Assembly: GCA_020284085.1 (NCBI GenBank)
Contig: JACEVL010000671.1
Span: 784,501-848,500 of the forward strand
DNA: 64,000 bases
Reading direction: 5' to 3'
Source: Aporrectodea caliginosa
Taxonomy: Eukaryota > Annelida > Clitellata > Crassiclitellata > Lumbricidae
A program made the position numbers and the translations under genes. The notes beneath the pieces are model-generated. The model did no database searches and had not been told where the DNA came from. It saw only the letters and a program-made list of their open reading frames with translations. Position 1 is the first letter of the stretch. Every line of letters begins with the position of its first letter. Below are positions 26,271 through 36,724 of this stretch, piece after piece.

Positions 26271-29200
26271 GTAGAGTACCATACGGGGGCATTTTTCATT
26301 GCTTGGTGCTTCGGCGGCGGAAGATTCTGCCACGCAACACATGAAGAAATTACTTCTACGACGGAAGATTTTTTAGCATGTGTTCTAATGACCTGACACT
26401 AACCGACCCTCACGACGCCTAACCGACGTCATTTGATAGGAAGTAACGAATTGTTGACGATGAAATGAATTAAATGAATGAAATGATCGTCGATCAAAGC
26501 AATTTTAAACAATACGCATGCGCCGAATGTTGCAGAAGTAATTTCTTCATGTGTACTTGATTATGAATGTACACGTTTTTGTAGCAACCGTATGGCCTCG
26601 ACCCTGCTCATTTTTCAGTAAATGATCCTTCAGCCCCACTGCTCTTTTGAATGGGTGCCACACCATTTAAGGTCCCCGTGTATGTACCATGCTAGCCTGA
26701 GATTTAAATGCAATGTAATGTAAATCTTCGAAAATTTGTCAGCGCCCACAAAAGCCACGCCAGGGACACCAGCTTATTCACCGGCGCTATATCAAATCAA
26801 GTCCGCAATAGTCCTCTGTTCGTTTCAGTGCCAGGTCAAAATCCTGGAAGGTCAAGCCGAGGAGACAGCATGGTGCTACGGTGGCAATCGGTGATGGTGG
26901 TGGTTGTGTGGTGGCGCAGGAGTAGAATCTTTGAAATAGCTACCATCGGTATGTGAACCGGCATCTGGCACAAGGGACATGCATGTGCTCTTACTAATGT
27001 AGCTTACCAGGCCATGATGTGCTATCAACCAAAGCTCTATGTGCAGGGCAGTTGGACAGATCCTCAGCAGTAGGAATGGATGAAAGTAGTGCATACCGAT
27101 TATTGTAAGTGCAATAAGAAACATTGCCTCTAAATATCGTAAAGGTGTGCGCTTGGAAACTGCTTAACTCAGGGATGGCCAACCCGCGGGCCAAATGCGG
27201 CCCGCGGGCTGCTGAGTGGCGGCCCGCACGGTCCCTTTCGAAATAATTTTTTGTCTCATTTTGCACCTACTTACTTGTCCGACTACTACAATACTGCATA
27301 ATGATGATGTCTAAAACACTAAAAATTTAGTGCTGTAAGTTCTAGTGACCTAATGTAGTCGTTCCTGTTTTTATACATCTTGTAAAATATGAAATAAAAA
27401 TTTGTATTTCTTTTGAGGCTTCGAGGACAAACATTTTGCGGCCCGCCGCGTGCTTACTGACAATCATAGTGGCCCGTAGGCCAAAAAAGGTTGGCCACCC
27501 CTGGCTTAACTTGAGAACTTAGTTATTGTGTTTCTGACTAATAATAAACTACTAGAGAACAAGAGTAAACTTATTGTGTTTCTGACTAATAACAAACTAC
27601 TAGAGAACAGAGCCGGTAATTGTATCTCTGACTCATAATAAACTACTGGAGAAGAGAGCCAGTTATTTATTCATGCATGTGCATTTGATTGATATAGTGC
27701 GTTTGCTTTTGTTCAGATGGCGGGGGCTGGTTTCTATCACTGTCCCACAGATCAGGAGCCAGACCTCGTGCGCTGCTTCATCTGTGACAAAGAACTGGAT
27801 GGCTGGGAACCAACGGACGTCCCTCTGTAAGTTCTGACAGATTTCTTCATTTAATATGCGGTTTACATATTGATCGCAAATCCATATTTCTGTAACCATA
27901 TTTCGTCTCCAATTTTTTTTTATTTAATGACATTTATTGATATTGATCTAGTCTTATAGAAGATTCTATCTATAGCAGGGATAAGCACTTGTAAGCCTTT
28001 TCTGGAATGACATTGCATTGGATCTGAAAATAGGGCAAAGTTATGTAAGCCTTAATTAGTTAGACTGGAGGAGAGACTTTTGCTTGAGTTGAGTCTGAAC
28101 ACTCTTGATCGACAAGATCAAGTATAGGGACTGCAAGAGTGGTCTTTACGAAAGACGAAGTCGTCTGTTGATGTGACAGATAATACTGATCAGCCAAAGA
28201 TAGCTTCTTGATCTGGGAATTGTATTGTATTGTATTGTATTTGAACACTTGTTATAGCGCCCCAACCAGATTTCCCATTCAGAGGCGCTCCCGACTACTG
28301 CGCGAACGCTGAATCGGAGTTTCACGCCGAAGCGCATGAGCAATTGCGAGTGAAGGACTTGCCCAGGGTCCCTACGCGGCGACTTTGAGGTGGATCCGAA
28401 CCCGCAACCCTCCAGCTGCAAGGCACCGAACATACCCCTACACCACCGCGCCCCAGTTGTATTGTGATGTGTTGTATTGTGATGTGTTGTATTGTGTGTT
28501 GTATTGTACTCCACGTTTATAATGCGACCGAGCCACCCGCAGTAAAGATCCGAGAAATTAATCTCTGATAATCCGACCCATTGCATTGTATCAAACTGTC
28601 TTGGTGCTGTTGACCAACTAGGCTACTTTTAGTTTATTTATGGTTGCTCACAGTAAAAATTTGTAGGGTCATTGTTATAAGTTATTTCTTTGTTGTTGTC
28701 TAGTGAGGAGCACAGGAAGCATTCCAAACACTGTCCGTTCCTCGCTCTGCCAGATCTGAAGAATCCATCAGTTGAAGAGATGATGAAACTACTGAAGGAA
28801 AAATATCGCATGACTGTTGTAAGTCCTACTGATGTTTCAATGATATAGCTGAAGCGAAACAACGTAGAATATGGCACTTGCTGGAAAATGGACTCATTAA
28901 CGTTAAGTCATTGGGTGCGGGGTAGAGGGGACAAGCCCATCGAATCCACATGTAAAACAGGATAATGCTGACACAACCTAAAAAATTCTCTGACGCATAG
29001 ATCTATCACAACTTCATTTCATTGTACATATTTCAGAATATTTTACATGTATGCTATGATATACTTTAAAAAAATGCAAATACTAAAATTTGATAACTAT
29101 TAAAATTTAATAACTATAAAAAAATTTAAACATTTAAATTTTGGCATAAATATAATACACATCGAAACACTTGAAATTTAATAGCACAGATAACTGGTTA

Positions 29201-30051
29201 TGTAGTGCTTGATTCTGCCTCAGGATGGGTGCCTAAGCTAGGCTGCTGCTCGTTTTGTCGTCTTATAATTATTATTCACTAGCATTTAACCATTTACACA
29301 TTATTATTATTATTACTTCAATGTTTTATCATTATATAACTGTTGTTCCATTGTGCGTTTGCAAATGGTGTATTGAAGACCATACTTACTTATCATATAC
29401 ATGGTTCATATTCCAAGAGTTGCATCTTAATTTATGTCAAACCCATCTAGTTCATTTGAAGGTGACCGGACAATTTGGCATAGGCCCTTCTGTCACACAG
29501 CAGAAGGTAGCAGCAATTAGCTATACCTCTTAAACAGTCGTTCACATACATTTCCACTCAATCAAAATTCTGAAATTGCATTCTTAACAAATTCGTGCCG
29601 TAGGGTGCATTATCGTTGAAATACCAATATCTTCAGAAATTGTGTAGCACTACACTGCAGTTCTTTGTATTAAGTGTTAAATAAGACGGTATATTAAGTT
29701 AATGGCATTGGGAATGACGTAACGGCATGTTATGCGGAATCATGGGTAAATTGGTAGCGTGTAAACGTCTACATTGTATTAATTGTCTTCATACATACAT
29801 ACATACATACATACATAGCATATTTTTGTAGGAATCATTCAAAGTCCAGTTTTGAAACAAGCTCTCTGGAGCAACAAGATTGGCTAACAAAATACAAGGT
29901 TGCTGTGTTTGTAAATTTTTACTGTGAATTTTTTGTGGTACTATGAACTGGTGTTTTGCATAAATTTCAGCAAAAACTTGCTCTAAAGAAGATCGAGGAA
30001 CTGACTGAATATACAGAGAAAGGCCTGAAGGAGATGGAGAAGCTTCTGTAG
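26148..30051 (+). CDS. BIRC5: Survivin-type BIR protein
   Basis: Four exons: 26148-26270, 27717-27826, 28704-28818, 29971-30051, joined in phases 0, 2, 0, giving 142 residues, the length of human survivin. Known role: chromosomal passenger complex subunit with INCENP, borealin and Aurora B, reading histone H3 phospho-Thr3. One BIR domain (about 18-94) carries the zinc ligands C61, C64, H81 and C88 with the family spacing (x2, x16, x6). Motifs seen: [50 protein letters not shown]. Residues 95-142 form a charged amphipathic helix as in survivin; there is no RING. The ATG is firm because an in-frame TAA lies six bases upstream. As far as I recall, the 110-nt second exon matches vertebrate BIRC5. 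Confidence 0.96.
26337..26556. repeat. 22-bp inverted pair in survivin intron 1
   Basis: ACACATGAAGAAATTACTTC at 26338-26357 is repeated in inverse at 26536-26555, with 176 bp between the 22-bp arms. The arms do not extend further. Confidence 0.7.
27170..27503. mobile_element. hAT MITE in survivin intron 1
   Basis: Termini CAGGGATGGCCAACC and GGTTGGCCACCCCTG (14/15 inverted match), target duplication GCTTAACT at 27162-27169 and 27504-27511, with GC-rich GCGGCCCGC subterminal repeats at both ends and an AT-rich centre. Confidence 0.93.
27523..27668 (+). repeat. About 48-bp tandem repeat, three copies
   Basis: Units contain TTTCTGACTAATAATAAACT and ACTAGAGAACA, diverging in the third. They lie between the hAT MITE and survivin exon 2. 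Confidence 0.8.
27717..27826 (+). CDS. BIRC5: Survivin exon 2, BIR core
   Basis: Acceptor GTTCAG. It encodes AGFYHCPTD, the zinc Cys pair in RCFIC, and [11 protein letters not shown], ending two bases into a Leu codon (donor CT/GTAAGT). A tandem repeat and a hAT MITE lie just upstream in intron 1. Confidence 0.95.
28210..28242 (+). repeat. (TGTAT)n microsatellite
   Basis: Pentamer run forming the tail of the adjacent SINE; another ATTGTGATGTGTTGT-type run flanks it at 28455-28510. Confidence 0.75.
28243..28455 (-). mobile_element. SINE family C with a LINE-matching 3' end
   Basis: The tRNA head is on the right (GGCGCGGTGGTGTAGGGGTA; box B GGTTCGGATCC on the minus strand). The body has AAGGACTTGCCCAGGGTCCC. 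The 3' end reads GGGAGCGCCTCTGAATGGG and GGGGCGCTATAACAAG on the minus strand, followed by (ATACA)n, matching the end of the CR1/L2-like LINE. Confidence 0.8.
28704..28818 (+). CDS. BIRC5: Survivin exon 3, BIR end and linker helix
   Basis: It completes the Leu codon, then encodes [13 protein letters not shown] with the last two zinc ligands, followed by the start of the C-terminal helix ([12 protein letters not shown]). Donor GTT/GTAAGT. Confidence 0.95.
29789..29818 (+). repeat. (ATAC)n microsatellite
   Basis: Six CATA units in survivin intron 3. Confidence 0.8.
29971..30051 (+). CDS. BIRC5: Survivin exon 4, C-terminal helix
   Basis: Acceptor AAATTTCAG. Twenty-six codons rich in Lys, Glu and Leu ([18 protein letters not shown]...) ending in TAG. 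By homology this segment binds INCENP and borealin in a three-helix bundle. Confidence 0.93.
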   Translation, partial: QKLALKKIEELTEYTEKGLKEMEKLL

Positions 30052-30268
30052 ATGATTGGCATCCTGTGTAGCATCGACTGATAATAATTAGCAAGTTCTT
30101 ATTCTGTTTATTAACAAATTCACGGAGTTTGGTTAAATTGTATAATTCTCGTTTGTCTTGAATGAAAGTGTTTGTAACCTGATGCACTTCTTGGTTTCGT
30201 TCGAGGAATTAAAAATATTCCATATCGTGTGCTAACCTTCTAATCACTTACTTGCCTATGGAGATACA

Positions 30269-30274
30269 CAATAA
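30269..30274 (+). terminator. Candidate survivin poly(A) signal
   Basis: AATAAA 218 bp downstream of the survivin stop codon, the first canonical hexamer after the CDS. Confidence 0.6.
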
Positions 30275-33200
30275 ACGAGTACCATATCGTTACTGAATTG
30301 CTGACCTTTAACATTTGTGCACAAACAATTATAATTATCATAGATTATCTATTTATGCATGATAATTCATAAACTCTATTAATTATGGTTCAAGTATGTA
30401 ATGAAACTGGCAAAAATTTCACATCTAAAATTATTTAGAAAGCTGTGTTGTGTTCATATTTCAAAGTTTTGTTGTGACGTTTTACATCTGGTGCTGTCTT
30501 GCAAATAGCCCTGAACATTGACTGTATTCTCTCTTGCTATGCAGTACTTTGTAATTTATCTGACTAATGGACATTGGACAACCAACCTATTCTGTTAAAA
30601 ATTTTGAACAGTCTAAGACTGCAGACAGTTAAAGTTAGCAGTCAAGCTCTTGTATGCATGTGGTTGCTTGGAGCCCCGCCTGTAAGCACCAGGCAGGGAT
30701 ACACACATGGGAACATAAAAATACGGCACTGATAGAACTTGAAACGATTTTTTCCAGTCTGCTAGCGATGGGAAAGTTAGCTTTTGATGGTGTTATCTTT
30801 CTGTTACATGACTTAGTTTAAAGCAAATCTGACGGAGAATTTAAAAACCAGGTGGTGGTTTAATTGGTGTTATATTTGCACGTAACTTAAAAATTTTGGT
30901 TTCCTTTGCTGGTGAATACGTTGAACAGTAACATGCACCAGAAGTGTCTTGCAGCTTTGTAACTATGCATCTTATAGCCCATTTATATAGCCCATTTTAA
31001 CAACCTCACAAAGATGCTGAAAAATGGCTACACACATCTAACTTTGACAGGAGTGACTATCAAAGTCTGAACGAGAGTTGGGAACACAGACATGCAGATG
31101 AGCATCCACAATTTCTGTTTGTATTTTAATGAATTTCATGGGTCAATCCAGCCATCCAGTTTTTCACAGTTGGTATATGAGGGCCAAAATACATAGAGAG
31201 GTAGAGGAAGTGTGCTGTAGTTGAGTTGCTGTGATTGTGTGTTCACTTAATATAGCTGAAAGCTACTTCAGAGACTGGGACCACGTTTCTGAGATACTTC
31301 CACAGAAGCAGACAAACAAGTGTAGTACCATTCTCATGTTTATCAGATATGTAAATAAAATGTTGGAGAGGGTTCAAACTTTGCTCTGGCCCTCCTACCC
31401 TTAGGAGAGATGATGCTGCAATCTGCATAAAATTAATTAAATTCCAAAACTGAAGGAATTTTGACAAAACGTTTAAGGGAGTAACGATGAAGTCCGACAA
31501 CATGATCAGATTCTCAGCTTGAATCTGAAGAAGTCTATGAGACGTTTTGATGCTTAAAAACAAGAATTAAAAGCACCATAATCCACACAAGTTTATAAAA
31601 TCCATCTGGCCAACGATCGAAAATGTTTAACTGAAACACTATATAATAAACTACACATGCTAAACAACTGGACATAATCTTAAATAATATTTCTGAGCCA
31701 TTCACTAAAATAGCAACACACAAGCATGTTGTCTGCAGTAGTCTTTACATAGCATCCTAGGCACAACAACAACAGCTACATGTTACAGTTCACCAGCCAG
31801 ATGCTACAACCGAATTTCTTCAAAATATATATTCACAGTGTTAAGGCAAAAATAATTTCCACCTTGATCTGATTTATAAAAATATAAGAAACTGTCATGG
31901 ATGTAAACTGACTGAATTGTACAATGCTCTCTAACTTCTGCTAAAATATATTAATTCTTTAAGCTGGAAGATTAGCCCATAGTGTTTATAATATAACTGG
32001 CCAAAGTGGTACCACTGACAACCAGTAGCATGTGATGCTTGAGAGTGCAAACTCTAACGTCCTTGTACACCCTGAATACAAATAGTCTGAAATAGGAAAC
32101 TAAACAAAATTTGTCATGGAATGAAATTGTGGGACATAGTGTCACACACTGTAGAGTAACAGTTTTACATAAAAATTGTAATGTTTTTAATTCAGTTTAT
32201 AGGGAGCTATGAACAGCTGACACCAACTGGTAACACTCACTTGTAATCAACCGTTTGCGGGGAACCAGTCTTGTGAATAAAGCCAGTCTACAACTTTTTA
32301 TGTACACTTATAAGCATAACAAAGCCATTTGACACGTTAAGGCTCTTTTGCATAAAACACGGTCATAGCTAGCTAAAACCAACACACACACAAGTCATCA
32401 TTTTGTAGATAATAATACGTAAAATAAACATACTACTGGCTTTACAAACTTCATCAGTTTCAACCTGTCGTTTCCTAATGCTCATATGCCCAATGGTAAA
32501 CTAATTACACGACTATCTGAAAGTTTCATTCTCTCTGCACATTATACCTTTGTAATGGATCTGTATATTATAATAAATATTAACTACTTTAACAACCACT
32601 GACTTTGAAATGAGTAGGATTTCTATAAACAGATGCTGATCCTAGCAAACAATTGTCTGTGTTACTTTGAATGAAACGTTTTATTCTGCAGATACCTGAT
32701 ATAAATCTTGCTTTTAAGTATCGCTAAATACTACATGTATATCCACGAACAAAGTAACCACTTGAAAATGACCTCGACTAGCAACAATATAACCTTCCCC
32801 GAACCTTATAAATAAGTTTTTTCTGCAACAAAATTTTGTGTTGCTGTCATTTAAAGAACATTCCCAGAAGTCATGTTTTACAATGCCATCAGTGTGTTAA
32901 CTTTTCATATTCAGATTGCAGGTATTTTGGTGTTGTCCACCGACTTTTAATTGACACTAAAATAGTTTCAGACTGTGTCTGTTTGCACAGACTCGTTTCC
33001 CCAACAAGTTTTGGTCTGCAGATGTTAGCACAGATCAGTGCTGGCTTGAGACTGTTTTTAATAACAGTTTACATGTCTATACACAGCAACACGAAAGAAC
33101 TTCTAAAGCAAACACTTCAAACGCTGAAGATCAACTTTCGTACTCAACACTTCCCATTACCTCAAATATGTTTACTAACAGAACTGACTAAAAAATCACA

Positions 33201-35534
33201 AGTTCTATAAAAACAAGGTACTTGTAAAAAAATCGGTTTTTCATGCATGGTGCATATTTACCACTCGACATTCATAATCTGTTTAAAACATTGTCCTTAA
33301 GACTGGTGCACTTTGTAGTTAACCGATTCATAACTTAGGATTTCAAATACATAGGTAGCTGTTACTGATTTACACCTTTGGCACGTTTCAGTGCCGTCTT
33401 TATAGCCATTTTCAACTTACAAGTGATGTTACCGTTACCATAAAACTTGGTCAACCATGTTCAGGCAGCCTTCTGTCTCCAACTAGAGGTTATCACCTTA
33501 GCATGCACACTGGCTCTTTGGCTGGACCGCCGCTGTATATAGTTTGTTTTCCATTATGCAGTAAGAACTTTTAAATGAAATAAAATAGGTCCAATTAAAT
33601 TGCCTTAGAAAGACTTCATTCCAGTTTATTTCTACTGGTGCCTTTCACAAGTGCATTCAGTCTTACAAAACCACTATGTTCAAAGGAATTTTCTCAGTCA
33701 CTGCTAAGGATGAGGCATGATATTCTTTTTTTTACGCTACAGTTCATTTATTCTTCATGTGAAGAGGTTTAAATCATTTTTTAAAATCATTTCTTCACAG
33801 AGAAGAGAAAGTGTTAAAAATTTGTCACAAAGCACACCAAAATACTCTGATAACGGCCAAGTCTACTTCAGAGGCAATACTGTAAAACTGCACACATAAC
33901 ACGGTCAGCGTCCTACTTAAAAAAACCTGCTTAAAATCAACGCTAAACAAACTATTGCTAAAAAGCAGTTCCATTAAAGATTTCTAAACACCAAGTGCAA
34001 GCATTTCCAGTGTATCCAGTCAGCCTTCATAAATCAAGTCAGCCGTAGCCAAAGGTTGATTGACTATGACTTTCTCATCCTGAATACTGATTCTGATGCC
34101 ACCAAAAAATTGCACCTGAGTGATGATGAATGCGTGACGACTGAGAAAAACGGTTTTCATTTACTCCCAGCTCAAATGTTATCCTGAAGCCGACTCGTGC
34201 CTTATTAATAGACTAGAAGCCATATTCTCATGCAAGTGCACTGTGTGTAATTCTGCTAAAGCCCCAAACACTTCACGTTCAAAAGTATCAAAGCTGTAAG
34301 AAAAAACCAAGGCCAGAAGTAGCCAGACCAGACTAGAAAACCAACAATAACTAGTTTCAGAGATCAAGTGAACAGCTGTACCCCTTAATAAAGCTCACTT
34401 ACTTAGGTTCAAGGCTGAGCATCCAAAACCTGAAGCCAAATGCCGAAGACATCCATAAAATTAGCCAGACTCTGAATCATAGACAGCACAACTTTATCAA
34501 GGCTCACCCCATGCCTGCAAGCAGACGGTTTTACCCAGCAATTAATACAAATCTCTCATAAAAAACATGCAGTCAAGGCAGTAACCTGGTTATTCGTTTA
34601 GTTTTTTTGGCGATATGTTTTCACAACATCCAGGCAGTCCACCATTACATGTATATAGCTATTCAGTTATTAAGGCAACTCCTCTGCCTGTAAGGACAAC
34701 ACAGGCTATAAGCCAAACAAACACAACTCAAAGTCCTGTAATTCAGGTCCTGTAAAACGCTTATGACGAAACTCAGTCGATCAGCCCACAGATGTTTTTA
34801 CACTTAGTACCCGACGTCTACTGTACCCTGCATGTCTAGAATAACAATAAAAATACAAGTACAACTCAGACTCCTTTCCAGGGTCGAATTCTGTTTATCT
34901 TATCTTCTTTCAGACAAAATATTTTTCAGACCCATCTCACGTTATCTTTTATCACTTGCATATTTCTATACATCACCATTTTGACTTCCCTTGTATCGTA
35001 TTAATTGTGTGAATTTATTATATACACTTCAAGGTCGTCTTCATTCCGTATCATACTGGTGAAACTTACACAGCAGTGCCATCTGTTGCCAATGTCATTT
35101 ACTGGTACTCAAAAACCATTAGTTAAGCTGCATGTGAACAGTCAATACTACATAGAATTTCTAATTACCCGTTAGATAAGCCTTCATAGACCACGAAAAA
35201 TGTTGGGGTAGTCTAAAGAAGGGAGTGAATGCCAATTGCTTTGAGGTACATTGTCCATGACACTAGATAATTATGATCCATCGAACCATCTAATCAGGTC
35301 ACGTACGTAATTTTTTGCAGTGTTCAAATGGTCCACCCATGCGAATTGTCACAGGTTCTATCTAAACGTTGATTCGTAAAAGCAGTGCAACCTACCGTTA
35401 ACTGTTCTCAAGAACCATATCTGGTACAATTCAATTAATACTGAACAGAAACCTGCGATTAAAAGCCACAGCAGATCCGTTTGCAAGCTTTACAAAGAAG
35501 CACATCTTACAGATCGTAGGTCACACTTCAGAGC
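30275..35534. other. Noncoding stretch, possible long 3' UTR
   Basis: AT-rich with no frame of coding quality. Part may be the minus-strand 3' UTR of the SOCS-box gene: AATAAA on the minus strand occurs at 35015-35020, about 515 bp past its stop. No repeat family is recognised. Confidence 0.4.
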
Positions 35535-36724
35535 TTAGTTAAACTCTGGCGTGAAAAGCAAATAGTTGATTAATCGCTGCGGCAAAGGCAGACTTTGAAT
35601 TGAACTGTACGGAAAGTTCTGGAGGATGACAACTCGGCACTTGTTCTGCAAATTCAGTGCAGACGGCAACTTGTAGACCTGCACGATCTGAAGAACGTCC
35701 GGTCCTGATGGTACGTCACGAACGAATGCCATGCGACTGTTGCAGACTGAAAACACGGGCTTGTAGTTGACGGGACAGTTGTGCTGAGTGCAGATGTAGC
35801 GCGCGAACGAGACACAGTGTAGCGTTTCGGACGTGTCGCCGCTGTAGACGTGAATACTACAACTGATCGGTCGATGGTTGCGCAGCTTCTTCTCGCGACA
35901 GAAGCAGTTTGTGTCCAGAACAGAAGCGACGATGAAGCAACCGTCACGGGTGTAGCACAGGTCCTTCAAGAACGGATGGAAACTTCGCCGCGTTTCGCAT
36001 GCTTGTGGGTTTACGGCAATCACTTGCCACGAGTCGACGTTCACAAGTGCCAAGCTGTTGTCTTGTCGCCGCAAACGGTCGGCAATTGCAACGCGGTTCC
36101 AGGTAAAGCGCGGATCAAAGCAGAAGTGGTAAACGTCGTAAGCGAAGCAGATCTCCTTCAGGAGCGATTTGGTTGTCAGGTCATACAGATGGATGACTGA
36201 TCCGTACATGAGTACAGCCGGGTCCTGACACCGAGGACCGTACTTCGGCAACCGTATCAGACACTTGGTCCGGTCGGGGCTGAGCTGCCCGACGAGGGCT
36301 TCGCTCGGGTACTCGACCGACTGCTTTCCGAAAATGCCGAGAAATTTATTAATGTGCAGGTCGAGGAGGCCGAACTGTGAGTTGGTGTTGCGCGACAGGT
36401 GCAGGATGACGAGGCTGTCACAGTAGCAGATGACGCTCTTGACGTGGAAGTGATTTATCGATGACATCTGAGCCGGTATATGATTGTACTCGAAATGCTC
36501 GGCCATCTTGGCGAATTTGCTACGCTTGCGGAAGCTGAAGATGGATGAGCTTTTGTTGATGTTGATGATACCCTGATGACTCATACAGAATGAAAAGCTG
36601 CAATCTTTGTGAACGAGTCCGTCACATTTGAGCAGCACGCCCGGAAATCCTGATTCATCTGTCGGGAAACGAATAACATCAATATTTACCGATGACATTA
36701 AAGAATGGGTAGACAGCAAGACCT
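35535..36724 (-). CDS. SOCS-box gene, main coding exon
   Basis: One long exon with about 396 codons to the TAA at 35535, the longest uninterrupted host reading frame here, with notably higher GC than its flanks. It carries the propeller-like region and the complete SOCS box. If splicing were ignored, MSSVNIDVIRF could serve as an internal start. Confidence 0.9.

Noticed and set aside
26271..26396. Continuation of survivin exon 1 reading frame with Cys/His-containing residues
   Set aside because: It follows a good donor (AAG/GTAGAG), carries none of the spaced BIR ligands, and exon 2 joins in phase; it is intron read-through.
31243..31563. 106-codon minus-strand frame
   Set aside because: No domain recognised and AT-rich noncoding composition; may be 3' UTR of the SOCS-box gene.
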